Source: an uncultured Campylobacter sp.
Lineage (GTDB): Bacteria > Campylobacterota > Campylobacteria > Campylobacterales > Campylobacteraceae
DNA length: 15,074 nt
Direction: 5' to 3'
NCBI RefSeq assembly: GCF_937997405.1
Contig: NZ_CALKTL010000148.1
Location: forward strand, 1 to 15,074
Position 1 is the first letter of the stretch, and each line of letters opens with the position of its first letter. The translations under genes and the position numbers were made by a program. Below are positions 1-7,393 of this stretch, piece by piece. A model generated the notes under the pieces. That model saw nothing but the letters and a program-made list of their open reading frames with translations, ran no database searches and was not told the origin of the DNA.

Positions 1-359
1 GTTTCTTCTTTAGTAGGAACTTCGATGGCAGGTGCTTCTTCTTCTTTTGCAGGTTTTTTCAAGTTATTAACTAATTTTACCATTAAGAAAATAACAAAAG
101 CCATTATTAAGAAATTTACTATATTTTGAATGAAACTACCATATAATACAGCAACTTCAGGAGTATCACCAGAAGCACGTGTAATTACAAGTTCCAATCC
201 ACTAAAATTAACTTTCCCTAGTATAATTCCTAAAATAGGCATTATCATATCATCAACAAGTGAAGTTACTATTTTACCAAAAGCAGCCCCTATAATAACT
301 CCGACCGCAAGATCCATAACATTTCCTTTAGAAATAAAATCTTTAAATTCTTTAAACAT
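1..359 (-). CDS. mscL: Large-conductance mechanosensitive channel MscL, 3' end beyond window
   Basis: Encodes the MscL subunit, an inner-membrane pentameric pore that opens under membrane tension to release solutes during hypo-osmotic shock. The reverse strand from 359 reads MFKEFKDFISKGNVMDLAVG, the classic amphipathic N-terminal helix running into TM1. TM1 follows at about residues 15-45, then a periplasmic loop containing TRASGDTPEVA, then TM2 at about residues 77-97. A Lys/Glu-rich cytoplasmic tail begins KKPAKEEE. About 119 residues are present and the frame is still open at base 1, so only the last part of the tail is missing. AAAGGAG at 369-375 lies 9 nt before the ATG and supports this start. 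It is transcribed divergently from lepA. Composition is much more AT-rich than everything after 1066, so it belongs to the Fusobacteriota-like source (inference). Confidence 0.93.
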   Translation of the reverse strand, partial: MFKEFKDFISKGNVMDLAVGVIIGAAFGKIVTSLVDDMIMPILGIILGKVNFSGLELVITRASGDTPEVAVLYGSFIQNIVNFLIMAFVIFLMVKLVNNLKKPAKEEEAPAIEVPTKEE

Positions 360-391
360 TAAAATATTCTCCTTTCAATTTCTATTTGTTT

Positions 392-420
392 ATTATAATG
401 TATTTTTTGCAAAATTACAA
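392..420 (-). promoter_or_regulatory. Sigma70-type promoter for mscL
   Basis: On the minus strand a TTGTAA -35 (415-420) and a perfect TATAAT -10 (392-397) are separated by 17 nt. They lie 33 nt upstream of the mscL start codon, with its ribosome binding site between. Identified by motif only. Confidence 0.6.
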
Positions 421-468
421 TAATTAATTATAAGAAATATAAGAGATTTTGAGAACAAAATATAAAGA

Positions 469-497
469 TTGTATTAAAATAATTTTTTTGGTATAAT
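469..497 (+). promoter_or_regulatory. Sigma70-type promoter for lepA
   Basis: TTGTAT (469-474), a 17-nt spacer and a perfect TATAAT (492-497) lie about 105 nt upstream of the lepA ATG. The region from 360 to 601 is otherwise very AT-rich, with no gene. It holds this promoter and the divergent mscL promoter. Confidence 0.6.
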
Positions 498-601
498 TTT
501 ATCAAATATTTTTCCTATAGACACTAGGAAAAAAAGTAAATTTATTATATAATAAAAGGAAATAAAAAAATAGAATTGATATATGGAAGGAAACAGTATA
601 A

Positions 602-1093
602 ATGTCAAATCAAAAAAATAAACGTAATTTTTCTATACTTGCCCATATAGATCATGGGAAATCTACTATTGCAGATAGACTGCTGGAAGTAACAGGGACT
701 GTCACACAGAGAGAAATGATGGATCAGTTACTGGACAGCATGGATCTTGAAAGAGAAAAAGGGATTACAATTAAGGCTCAGGCAGTAACCCTTAACTATA
801 ATGCCAAAAATGGGGAAACATATGAATTAAACCTTATAGATACACCAGGTCACGTAGACTTTATTTATGAAGTTTCAAGATCTCTTGCTGCCTGTGAGGG
901 AGCGTTACTTGTTGTAGATGCTGCACAAGGTGTTGAAGCACAAACTCTTGCTAATGTTTATCTTGCTATTGAAAATAATTTAGAAATTTTACCTATAATA
1001 AATAAAATAGATTTACCTGCTGCTGAACCTGAAAAAGTAAAAAGAGAAATAGAAGATATTATTGGTTCACCTACAGAGATAATAGCAGGCTGA
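602..1093 (+). CDS. lepA: Elongation factor 4 (LepA), N-terminal part, cut by chimeric join
   Basis: LepA is a translational GTPase that acts on stalled or mispositioned ribosomes. The GTPase motifs appear in order: AHIDHGKST (residues 14-22, P-loop), GIT (54-56), DTPGH (80-84) and NKID (134-137). The start is the ATG at 602, preceded by GGAAGGA at 585-591. LepA is normally about 600 residues. Here homology stops at Gly155 (base 1066), after EIEDIIG, where relatives continue into the rest of the G domain. The final codons, SPTEIIAG and stop, are antisense secretin sequence from the other side of the join and are not LepA. Domain II, the EF-G-like V domain and the LepA C-terminal domain are all missing. 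The truncation looks like an assembly or amplification artefact rather than a biological pseudogene, because an unrelated gene on the other strand is cut at the same base. Confidence 0.93.
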   Translation: MSNQKNKRNFSILAHIDHGKSTIADRLLEVTGTVTQREMMDQLLDSMDLEREKGITIKAQAVTLNYNAKNGETYELNLIDTPGHVDFIYEVSRSLAACEGALLVVDAAQGVEAQTLANVYLAIENNLEILPIINKIDLPAAEPEKVKREIEDIIGSPTEIIAG

Positions 1094-2070
1094 TTATTCA
1101 TCGTAGTTACCTTAGGGCTAGATATGATTTTGGTTTTGCCCTTAGTCTCTAGGAAGTTAATCAAACCGTCAATATTGAAATTTAGATTAGCCCCTATCGT
1201 CCAAGTTCCGTGAGTATCGCTAGCCTTTCCTCTATTTCCGTTATCTATGTGATATCCTGAAAGCTTAGTCGGATCTCCACCTACATAGGTATTAAATCCT
1301 AGTTGAAATTTACTCCAATCTATACCGGTAGTGTATTCGTTATTTAGCTCGACAGATATGATATTTACATCTAGCAAGACTTGACGACTAAGGCGTTTTT
1401 GCATACCGCTTAGATATCTATCGACGCGAGCTATCTGAGACTTCATAGCAGTAACGGTTACTAAACCGGCATTTTGATTTATAATAGGAGCGACTGCGAC
1501 ATATTTTTCGGTACCGTTATTTAGAACAGAGGTGATTTCCTCGCTAATCTTCTCCCAAAAATCAAATTTCTCTTTGGTAGTGATCTTATTGTCGTCATTC
1601 CCTTTTTTATCATCATCGTCGTCATCCACTTTCGTAGGTGCGGAATCGACAGAAGATTTAGTAACAGCAGTACCTTCTCTAATAGAAGTGATGTAATCCA
1701 CTTTAAAAGTCCTAGTCTCTAGCGCTGAAATTTTTAATATGCCATGAGAATACTCATAGCTTAGATTATTCTCTTTTATGAGTAGATCTAAAACTTCGCG
1801 TAAAGAAAGGTCTTTGATACTTACGCCTTGCAGCGGCTTGCTCATCTCCTCTTGAGCGATAGCATCTTTTGCTACCACCGAGAAACGGCACATATCGGAT
1901 AGCTGAGTTAGCATCTCGTTTAGCGTAACGGTATCGTTAATCTTAATATTTAGCGCCTTCCTATCGCAGTTACCTGCAGTTGCGGGAGCGGCATATAGAC
2001 TAGTAGCCGTAACAGACAAAGCAAGCATAGCAGCTATGCTAAGCTTTTTACTTATATGTAATAATGACAT
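958..2070 (-). CDS. PilQ/MshL-type secretin, truncated at its C-terminal end by the join
   Basis: This is the outer-membrane ring component of a type IV pilus, type II secretion or DNA-uptake machine. A signal peptide covers about residues 1-27 (hydrophobic core AAMLALSVTATSLYA, likely cleavage near YAA). A secretin/TonB short N-terminal (STN) type domain follows at about 40-115 (INDTVTLNEMLTQL, SLREVLDLLI). Next is an acidic Asp/Lys/Asn linker at about 148-162, and then an N1-like segment and the start of the secretin core (LSRQVLLDVNIISVELNN at 227-244, ISSPKVTTMNNQPAIISVGE at 316-335). Native sequence ends at about Glu335, base 1066. The ORF below 1067 is antisense lepA. Most of the beta-barrel core and the C-terminus are therefore missing. 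The start overlaps the end of the PilP-like gene by 23 nt. In C. jejuni the analogous secretin is CtsD of the competence system; I cannot say whether this is its orthologue. Confidence 0.85.
   Translation of the reverse strand: MSLLHISKKLSIAAMLALSVTATSLYAAPATAGNCDRKALNIKINDTVTLNEMLTQLSDMCRFSVVAKDAIAQEEMSKPLQGVSIKDLSLREVLDLLIKENNLSYEYSHGILKISALETRTFKVDYITSIREGTAVTKSSVDSAPTKVDDDDDDKKGNDDNKITTKEKFDFWEKISEEITSVLNNGTEKYVAVAPIINQNAGLVTVTAMKSQIARVDRYLSGMQKRLSRQVLLDVNIISVELNNEYTTGIDWSKFQLGFNTYVGGDPTKLSGYHIDNGNRGKASDTHGTWTIGANLNFNIDGLINFLETKGKTKIISSPKVTTMNNQPAIISVGEPIISSISLFTFSGSAAGKSILFIIGKISKLFSIAR
1060..1072. other. Chimeric junction between two genomes
   Basis: LepA identity on the plus strand ends at Gly155 (1064-1066). 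Secretin identity on the minus strand ends at Glu335 (1066-1068). Two unrelated, converging genes are both interrupted here, and composition and taxonomic signal change at the same point. The local sequence GGTTCACCT is close to what each parent would plausibly encode (inference), so a short microhomology may have guided the join. Confidence 0.85.
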
Positions 2071-2476
2071 TTTGACTTCCTTGTTTTAGTGTTAGTTCGA
2101 CTTTATTTTCATCGTCGTTGGTAATAATAACGCTATTGCCCGTTATTTGCACGATCTTATATGAGCCTACATACTCGCCCAAACCATACCACTTATCGTT
2201 TAGCTTAACCTTATCGCCCATAATACCTACTAGCTGATAACCTAGATCCACCTGCTGATTGGCTTCTCTAGGCGCATTGGCTTCTTTAGGATAAAACGGA
2301 TCTTGCAAAGAAGCTATCTGCTCATCGCTAAGACCCACTCTAGGCTTACTAAGATCATCGAATATCGCATCGTATTTAGCTTTATAGGCTCCATTACTAG
2401 GCGCCACCGTCTGATTATTATCTACAGCAAATAGAGCAGTAGAAAGTAGCAAAGAGCATAAAATTAACTTTTTCAT
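2048..2476 (-). CDS. PilP-like periplasmic protein of a pilus/secretion operon
   Basis: 142 residues. There is a clear signal peptide, MKKLILCSLLLSTALFA, with likely cleavage after FA, so the product should be periplasmic; there is no lipobox Cys. A low-complexity linker follows, then a C-terminal beta-rich domain at about 76-142 (LGYQLVGIMGDKVKLNDKWY and onward, ending NVIITYK). Such a domain is typical of PilP/GspC homology regions, which connect the inner-membrane PilN-PilO complex to the secretin. The gene starts with a TAATG overlap on the preceding PilO-like gene and overlaps the secretin start by 23 nt, so the four genes should be translated together. The PilP assignment comes from domain layout and position rather than a strong motif; the primary sequence is divergent. 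Confidence 0.65.
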   Translation of the reverse strand: MKKLILCSLLLSTALFAVDNNQTVAPSNGAYKAKYDAIFDDLSKPRVGLSDEQIASLQDPFYPKEANAPREANQQVDLGYQLVGIMGDKVKLNDKWYGLGEYVGSYKIVQITGNSVIITNDDENKVELTLKQGSQNVIITYK

Positions 2477-3129
2477 TAGTAATTTACTCCCCAGATAGAT
2501 ATACCGATGCTTCCACCGATTTTGCCATTTTTAGTGGCATTGATATCCATCTTATTTACATCTACGATCATCTCCGATTGTTCGATTAGGTTGATATACC
2601 TAAGGACGTTCGAAAATGCTCCTTCAAATTTCACATCTATATCCAGCAAAGCCTCAGGCTGAAAAATTTGTTTGATGCTAGGCTCTCTTCTATCGCTGTG
2701 AATAGCATAAATTTTAATATTGTTATTCTCTGCAATCGTTGAAAGGCTATCCATAAACTTAGCCCAGTTCTTTTCATTATAGGTAAGCTTCGAAATTTCT
2801 TTTAGCTTACCGTCTAGATATCCACGCTCATCATTGATATTTTTAAGGTTGGTTTTAGCACCATTGAGGATATTGCGTTTATTATTAACAAAAGCCTCAG
2901 GATCACCGCCAAAAAACTCGTTATATTCTCTTTGTGCGCCTTCAAGCTTAGTCGTGGCAGTACTTAGATTAGTTTCGCTCTTCTCTAAATACGGATCGGC
3001 TTGCTGACTTAAAATAAAGTAAGCTACCAAACCCACAAACAATAAAGCTATGTAAAAATAGTTATTTGCACTATTTCCCTTGGAGGCAAACCATTGATCA
3101 AGTTGATCTAATGAACTTTTCTTTTTCAT
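2476..3129 (-). CDS. PilO-like inner-membrane protein
   Basis: 217 residues with the layout of PilO/GspM. A short cytoplasmic N-terminus (1-23) is followed by one transmembrane helix at about 24-41 (YFYIALLFVGLVAYFIL). A periplasmic coiled coil rich in Glu, Lys and Asn covers about 45-115. The C-terminal alpha/beta domain (about 120-217) includes a ferredoxin-like pattern (INLIEQSEMIVDVNKMDI). In known machines PilO pairs with PilN in the inner membrane to form the alignment complex. Start and stop codons overlap the neighbours as TAATG on both sides. The assignment rests on topology and order (PilMN-PilO-PilP-secretin). The protein could equally be named as a transformation-system component. 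Confidence 0.65.
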   Translation of the reverse strand: MKKKSSLDQLDQWFASKGNSANNYFYIALLFVGLVAYFILSQQADPYLEKSETNLSTATTKLEGAQREYNEFFGGDPEAFVNNKRNILNGAKTNLKNINDERGYLDGKLKEISKLTYNEKNWAKFMDSLSTIAENNNIKIYAIHSDRREPSIKQIFQPEALLDIDVKFEGAFSNVLRYINLIEQSEMIVDVNKMDINATKNGKIGGSIGISIWGVNY

Positions 3130-4649
3130 TATCTAACCTCCACACTGATATTGCTATCGTAAAAGATGGTTTTATTACCCTCTTGTAGCGCGATTGTTTT
3201 AGTATCCACGCCATACACCTCTTTTTTACTGATATCCTCTAAAAGCTCGGTCATCTGCTTATCGTTTTTGGTGCGCACCTGAACAGTTAGAGTCCTATTC
3301 TCATCACCGATCCTAACCATATTGCCCTTATTTTTAACGACCATATTGGTTAGCTCAAAAATAGAAACACCCTTCATAGCGTAATTATTTTTCTTATCTA
3401 AGATGGCATTAATTAGATCGCGCCTGTCATTAAGCTCCTTGCCACTCTTAGCAGCCTGGGCATTTACCTCTTTAGTCTCTTTATCCAAACGCGCATTTTC
3501 TGCTCTAGCAGGAACCATCTGATCTTCTAAACCCTGATATTCGCTAGTTTTATCGTTAGCTACCATATTATTATAATATCCATAGCCGAAGTTATACGCA
3601 GGATACACAGCGCCAAGTAAGCAGCCTAGCAGCATATAGCCTATCAGCTTGCCGGTTGATCTTTGGGTCAAAGGCGGAGGTCTCATAAACGGCGAGTAGT
3701 TGTGATCATCGTCTTTGGTAACCAAATAATCTTGACCTACCAAGAACATCAAAATATCTAGCTGAGTGAGCGGATAATCTTTTGCGTTGATTGCAACGTT
3801 AAAATTAAAATCCTTGTATCTTAGCTTTAGATTATTTTCTACAAAAACCTCGATCGCAGGAATTTTACCGATATCCGTTCCGATATAAACGTTTTGAATA
3901 TTAACGTTGTAAATTTTACTAATACCGTTCAACACGTCGTTGATGTAGTAAAACATATCGTCAAAAATTTGGATCATATAATCGCGTTCGGTCGGATTTT
4001 CTAAATTTACTCCCTGTTTGGAGAGCAATCTATAAAAGCTCTCTTCATCGACTCTGCTACCGACTAGCTCGACATATTTTTCATGCAAGAATTTTAGGTT
4101 ATATCTTACTTGGCGGGATTGAAAATATTCGCCGTTTTGATACACTACCAAAAACGCATCGTCGCGCTGCAAGTAGATGAAGCAGTCGATTCCGTCGCGA
4201 GTTAGGACGCCTCTATTATACAAGCCCTCGTATAAAAATGGAGCCATAGCCACATAGTCGATGTAGTTCGTCCTAGCGGCGATCGCATCGAATTCTGAAG
4301 TGAGTTTGGCATTATCTACGACAAAGACATTGAAAATTCTATCGTCGCCGCCAGCGCCTATTACCTCACTATAGGTGATTTTGTAATCCAAAGCGGTGTC
4401 AAGCCCCAGCTCCTCATACACCTTAACGACGATCGCATCTAAAAGATCCGCGTCCTCTACCGATCTGCTTATCTCGACCGTCGCAGTCATTATATCCTTA
4501 TACGGAATATATGAGACGTAAGTTTCCTTCGCACGATTCGCTTTTGAGAAGTCGTGCTCGAAAACTTCATTCTCACTTAGACCGAATATGGTTTGCGTGA
4601 CTTTGTTAATCGCAACAATCGAACTAGCATTTTTACTATTCTTTGCCAT
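3129..4649 (-). CDS. Fused PilM/PilN-like protein of pilus, secretion or transformation system
   Basis: I chose the ATG at 4649 (MAKNSKN), giving 506 residues. It has GGAG a few bases upstream, whereas the longer frame from 4715 overlaps the era stop codon and adds a hydrophobic stretch without a ribosome binding site of its own. Residues 1 to about 320 look like a degenerate PilM/GspL actin-fold domain: DGIDCFIYLQRDDAFLVVYQ and then NGEYFQSRQVRY match the usual strand-turn-strand followed by 'F-x-R'. The classic N-terminal phosphate loop is not obvious. A transmembrane helix (KLIGYMLLGCLLGAVYPAYN) lies at about 334-353. A charged coiled coil (about 365-420) and a C-terminal alpha/beta region then resemble PilN. 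So one polypeptide appears to combine the cytoplasmic PilM role with the membrane PilN role. It lies just downstream of era, the position of a predicted membrane protein in C. jejuni (from memory). Confidence 0.65.
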   Translation of the reverse strand: MAKNSKNASSIVAINKVTQTIFGLSENEVFEHDFSKANRAKETYVSYIPYKDIMTATVEISRSVEDADLLDAIVVKVYEELGLDTALDYKITYSEVIGAGGDDRIFNVFVVDNAKLTSEFDAIAARTNYIDYVAMAPFLYEGLYNRGVLTRDGIDCFIYLQRDDAFLVVYQNGEYFQSRQVRYNLKFLHEKYVELVGSRVDEESFYRLLSKQGVNLENPTERDYMIQIFDDMFYYINDVLNGISKIYNVNIQNVYIGTDIGKIPAIEVFVENNLKLRYKDFNFNVAINAKDYPLTQLDILMFLVGQDYLVTKDDDHNYSPFMRPPPLTQRSTGKLIGYMLLGCLLGAVYPAYNFGYGYYNNMVANDKTSEYQGLEDQMVPARAENARLDKETKEVNAQAAKSGKELNDRRDLINAILDKKNNYAMKGVSIFELTNMVVKNKGNMVRIGDENRTLTVQVRTKNDKQMTELLEDISKKEVYGVDTKTIALQEGNKTIFYDSNISVEVR

Positions 4650-4711
4650 AACACTCCACTTCCAAATGAAATTTTCTACGCTGCTAATACTAATAGAAAT
4701 AAAATAAAATG

Positions 4712-5581
4712 TCAATAGATAAAATCGGTTTTTACCCTAAATTCGTCATTTTTCCAGCTTTTTTTTACAAAAACTGTTAATTTTAAGTAAATTTTGACCT
4801 TAGAAAAATTTGAAATTAACTTTTTGGCTCGAATTCCGATCCGCTTGATCGCCTCGCCGTTTTTGCCGATCAACATCTCTTTGTGAGAATTGGTGTCCGT
4901 TATGATCCTCGCATAGACCGAGATTAGACCGGGTTTTTCCACTATTTTTTCCATCACGACGTCGCTACAATACGGGATCTCGTCGCTCATACTCTCAAAA
5001 ATCGCCTCGAGTATGAAGTCGCGATAAATTTCACGCTCGTTGGTCGCGCTTAAAATTTCAGGATCGTAAAAATACTCATGCTCGGGCAAAATTTTACAAA
5101 TTTCGTCCAAAACCTGCTTTTTATAGACCTTTTTTTTGATGCTAACCGGGATTATCGCTTCGAATTTATCGGTAAATTTTTGATATTGTAGCAGCTTTTG
5201 CACGATCTTTTCGTCGTTTGCTTCGTCAATTTTAGTTAAAATTACGATGTGCTTAGTGCCTGCGTTTAAATTTAAAAATTTTTCATATTCCGCGGTATCA
5301 TCGTGCACGGGCGCCAAAAATAGCACCAAATCGCAGCCCTCAATCGCCCCGAGCGCCACTTCGACCATCAGCTTATTCATCAGCTTGGCGCTTTCGTGCA
5401 ACCCCGGCGTGTCCGTGAAAATCACCTGATCTGCGCCGTTCATCGCGATGCCGCTAATCTTACGGCGCGTGGCGTTGATCTTGTGTGAGACGAGCGAAAT
5501 TTTCTCGCCGCAGAGATAGTTTAACAGCGAGCTTTTGCCTGCATTGGTCCGCCCGATGAGCGTTACAAATCCGCTTTTCAT
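4712..5581 (-). CDS. era: GTPase Era
   Basis: Era is an essential GTPase that binds the 3' end of 16S rRNA and helps 30S subunit assembly. At 289 residues it has the usual family length. The motifs are G1 GRTNAGKSS (10-18; the family consensus is GRPNVGKST), G3 DTPGLH (57-62) and G4 TKID (116-119, where NKID is usual). The C-terminal KH RNA-binding domain has its GxxG loop in IGKNGEAIKRIG (about 238-249). AAGGAAA lies just upstream of the ATG. A 492-nt gene-free stretch separates it from hslU, whereas in C. jejuni I recall the two as close neighbours, so Era may have its own promoter here. The pilus-like operon begins about 60 nt after its stop and could be read from the same transcript. The Thr in G4 is a tolerated variant, and I expect a functional protein. 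Confidence 0.95.
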   Translation of the reverse strand: MKSGFVTLIGRTNAGKSSLLNYLCGEKISLVSHKINATRRKISGIAMNGADQVIFTDTPGLHESAKLMNKLMVEVALGAIEGCDLVLFLAPVHDDTAEYEKFLNLNAGTKHIVILTKIDEANDEKIVQKLLQYQKFTDKFEAIIPVSIKKKVYKKQVLDEICKILPEHEYFYDPEILSATNEREIYRDFILEAIFESMSDEIPYCSDVVMEKIVEKPGLISVYARIITDTNSHKEMLIGKNGEAIKRIGIRAKKLISNFSKVKIYLKLTVFVKKSWKNDEFRVKTDFIY

Positions 5582-6073
5582 ATTTTCCTTAAATCAAAAT
5601 TTTATCTTAATCTAGCGCCTTCGCGATCTGCACGCGATTACGGCGCTTCATACTCGGCATGTATTTCTCAACTCGCAATTTGCGGTATTCCTTGCCCGAC
5701 GCTCATTTTTTCCGCGCGCGGTCACAGCCTTGCTTAAATGCGCTCTGATTTGAGGCATTTTACTTTGCCGTCGTCACGACGGTGCCTATTTCCCCTTCGC
5801 TCGCCGTCAATTTTAAATCGCGTCAAATTTTATGCGCGAAAACCGCAAACGGTGAAATTTAAAATTTCATTTTTGCGCGCTACATAAATTTAATATTTTA
5901 CGCATTTTATAAACACAATGTGAATTCGGCGTAAATTTAACTGCCGCGAACATAAAATTTTATTTAAAATTCCTCGCGGCGCGCCGCATCATACTTAGCT
6001 GCGCCGCCGAAACGATGCTCTAGGCGTGCTCAAACGAGCGCTTTAACTCCGCGGCGGTCGCGAAATTTAAAAA
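5582..6073. other. Gene-free era-hslU interval with nested palindromes
   Basis: No convincing ORF or RNA gene. By eye it holds about eight AAATTT words, far more than composition predicts. Inverted repeats include CCGTCGT/ACGACGG with a 1-nt centre (5768-5782), TGAAATTT/AAATTTCA (5853-5869), ATAAAATTTTAT (5952-5963), GCCGCGA/TCGCGGC (5943-5949 with 5974-5980) and the perfect 12-mer GCGGCGCGCCGC (5976-5987). On the minus strand TATAAA at 5906-5911 could be a -10 box for era with a leader of about 325 nt. This is weak. Confidence 0.5.
5943..5987. repeat. Nested inverted repeats, GC-rich arms around an AT palindrome
   Basis: GCCGCGA at 5943-5949 pairs with TCGCGGC at 5974-5980 across a 24-nt loop that contains the palindrome ATAAAATTTTAT (5952-5963). 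The right arm runs into the perfect palindrome GCGGCGCGCCGC (5976-5987). No poly-T tract follows on either strand, so it is not a standard intrinsic terminator. It may be an RNA structure in the era leader or the hslU 3' end. Confidence 0.45.
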
Positions 6074-7393
6074 TCACAAAATGTATTTCGCCAGATCCTC
6101 GTCGCTTGCGATGTCTGCGAGCTTTTCGCTTACGAGCTTTTCATCCACGACGATCTTTTGCCCTTTAAACTTATCCGCTTCGAAGCTGATATCCTCAAGC
6201 ACTTTTTCCATTATCGTATGCAGCCTTCTAGCGCCGATGTCTTCGACCTTTTCGTTCGTGCTTGCCGCAAATTTCGCGATCGCTTTGACCCCGTCCTCGC
6301 TAAACTCCAACTCCACGCCCTCGGTCTTTAAAAGCGCCGAGTACTGCTTAAGAAGCGAATTTTTTGGCTTGATTAAAATTTCGCACAGCGCCGCCTCATC
6401 CAAGCTGTCAAGCTCGACGCGAAGCGGGAAGCGCCCCTGAAGCTCGGGTATGAGATCGCTCGGCTTGCTGATATGAAAGGCGCCCGCGGCGATAAAAAGG
6501 ATATGATCGGTGTCGATATTGCCGAATTTCGTGCTTACGCTGCTGCCCTCCACGATCGGAAGCAGATCGCGCTGTACCCCCTCTTTGCTCGGATCCTGCC
6601 TGCCGCTATTGCCGCTTGAGACCGCCACCTTATCAATCTCGTCGATAAAGATGATGCCCTCGTTTTGCGCGCGCCTAACGGCTTCGGCTTTGATGCTCTC
6701 CATATCGAGAACTTTCTCGCTAGCCTCGCTTTTGAGGGCAACCTTGGCGTCTTTGACCTTCATCTCTTTTTTGCTTTTGCGCGTCGAAATTCCGATTACC
6801 TTAATGAAGCTTTCCTGCATATTCGCCATCTCGGGCGGCAAATTTGGATTTGACTCAAGCGCGTTTTCGCTTACTTCGATCTCGATACTAAGATCGTCCA
6901 GATCGCCGCGCTCGAGCTTGGCAGCCATCTTTTCGTAGCTTTTTTCGTAATCTGCGACCTTCTCCTCGCTCGCTCCGCGCGGAAGCGGCGGAAGGACTTT
7001 TTCTAAAATTTTACGCTTGATGTAATCATCAATCTTATCTTTATTTTTTTCAAATTCCTCGCCGCGAACTAAATTTACCGACGCGGCGGCCAGATCTCGC
7101 ACCATGCTCTCCACGTCGCGCCCCACGAAGCCTACTTCAGTATATTTGCTAGCCTCGACCTTAATAAAAGGAAGCCCGAACATCTTCGAGAGCCTGCGCG
7201 CGATCTCGGTCTTGCCCACGCCGGTAGAGCCGATCATCAGGATGTTTTTGGGCATCACCTCGTTTTTCATCTCATCTTCGAGCGCCATTCTACGGTAGCG
7301 ATTTCGCAAAGCCACCGCTATCGTGCGTTTGGCGCTATTTTGTCCGATTATATATTCGTCTAATTTCTCTACGATCTGCTTTGGCGTCATCAT
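6074..7393 (-). CDS. hslU: ATP-dependent protease ATPase subunit HslU
   Basis: HslU (ClpY) is the AAA+ hexamer that unfolds substrates and feeds them into HslV. The start at 7393 (MMTPKQIVEKLDEYIIGQ) overlaps the hslV stop as ATGA and gives 439 residues, normal for the family. The ATG at 7390 is the next choice. The long upstream extension lies within hslV and is not real. Motifs: Walker A GSTGVGKT (about 55-62), pore-loop segment TEVGFVGRDVES (GFVG where GYVG is the usual consensus), an acidic, variable I-domain in the middle, Walker B GIIFIDEIDK, the sensor/arginine region GARRLHTIMEKVLED, and the C-terminal LAKYIL tail that inserts into HslV pockets to activate it. It is transcribed with hslV and rplI; start-stop overlap implies translational coupling. 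Confidence 0.96.
   Translation of the reverse strand: MMTPKQIVEKLDEYIIGQNSAKRTIAVALRNRYRRMALEDEMKNEVMPKNILMIGSTGVGKTEIARRLSKMFGLPFIKVEASKYTEVGFVGRDVESMVRDLAAASVNLVRGEEFEKNKDKIDDYIKRKILEKVLPPLPRGASEEKVADYEKSYEKMAAKLERGDLDDLSIEIEVSENALESNPNLPPEMANMQESFIKVIGISTRKSKKEMKVKDAKVALKSEASEKVLDMESIKAEAVRRAQNEGIIFIDEIDKVAVSSGNSGRQDPSKEGVQRDLLPIVEGSSVSTKFGNIDTDHILFIAAGAFHISKPSDLIPELQGRFPLRVELDSLDEAALCEILIKPKNSLLKQYSALLKTEGVELEFSEDGVKAIAKFAASTNEKVEDIGARRLHTIMEKVLEDISFEADKFKGQKIVVDEKLVSEKLADIASDEDLAKYIL

Noticed and set aside
130..423. Plus-strand 97-residue open frame
   Set aside because: It is antisense to mscL, which has full family identity, a ribosome binding site and a promoter on the other strand.
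1067..1093. Eight-codon tail of the lepA frame and the antisense tail of the secretin frame as real protein ends
   Set aside because: Each is simply the other gene read on the wrong strand past the join.
4650..4715. Longer start for the PilM/PilN-like protein
   Set aside because: It overlaps the era stop, has no separate ribosome binding site and adds residues unrelated to the fold. The ATG at 4649 has GGAG.
6081..6938. Several open frames antisense to hslU
   Set aside because: Ser/Leu-rich shadow frames with no ribosome binding sites, opposite a clear hslU.
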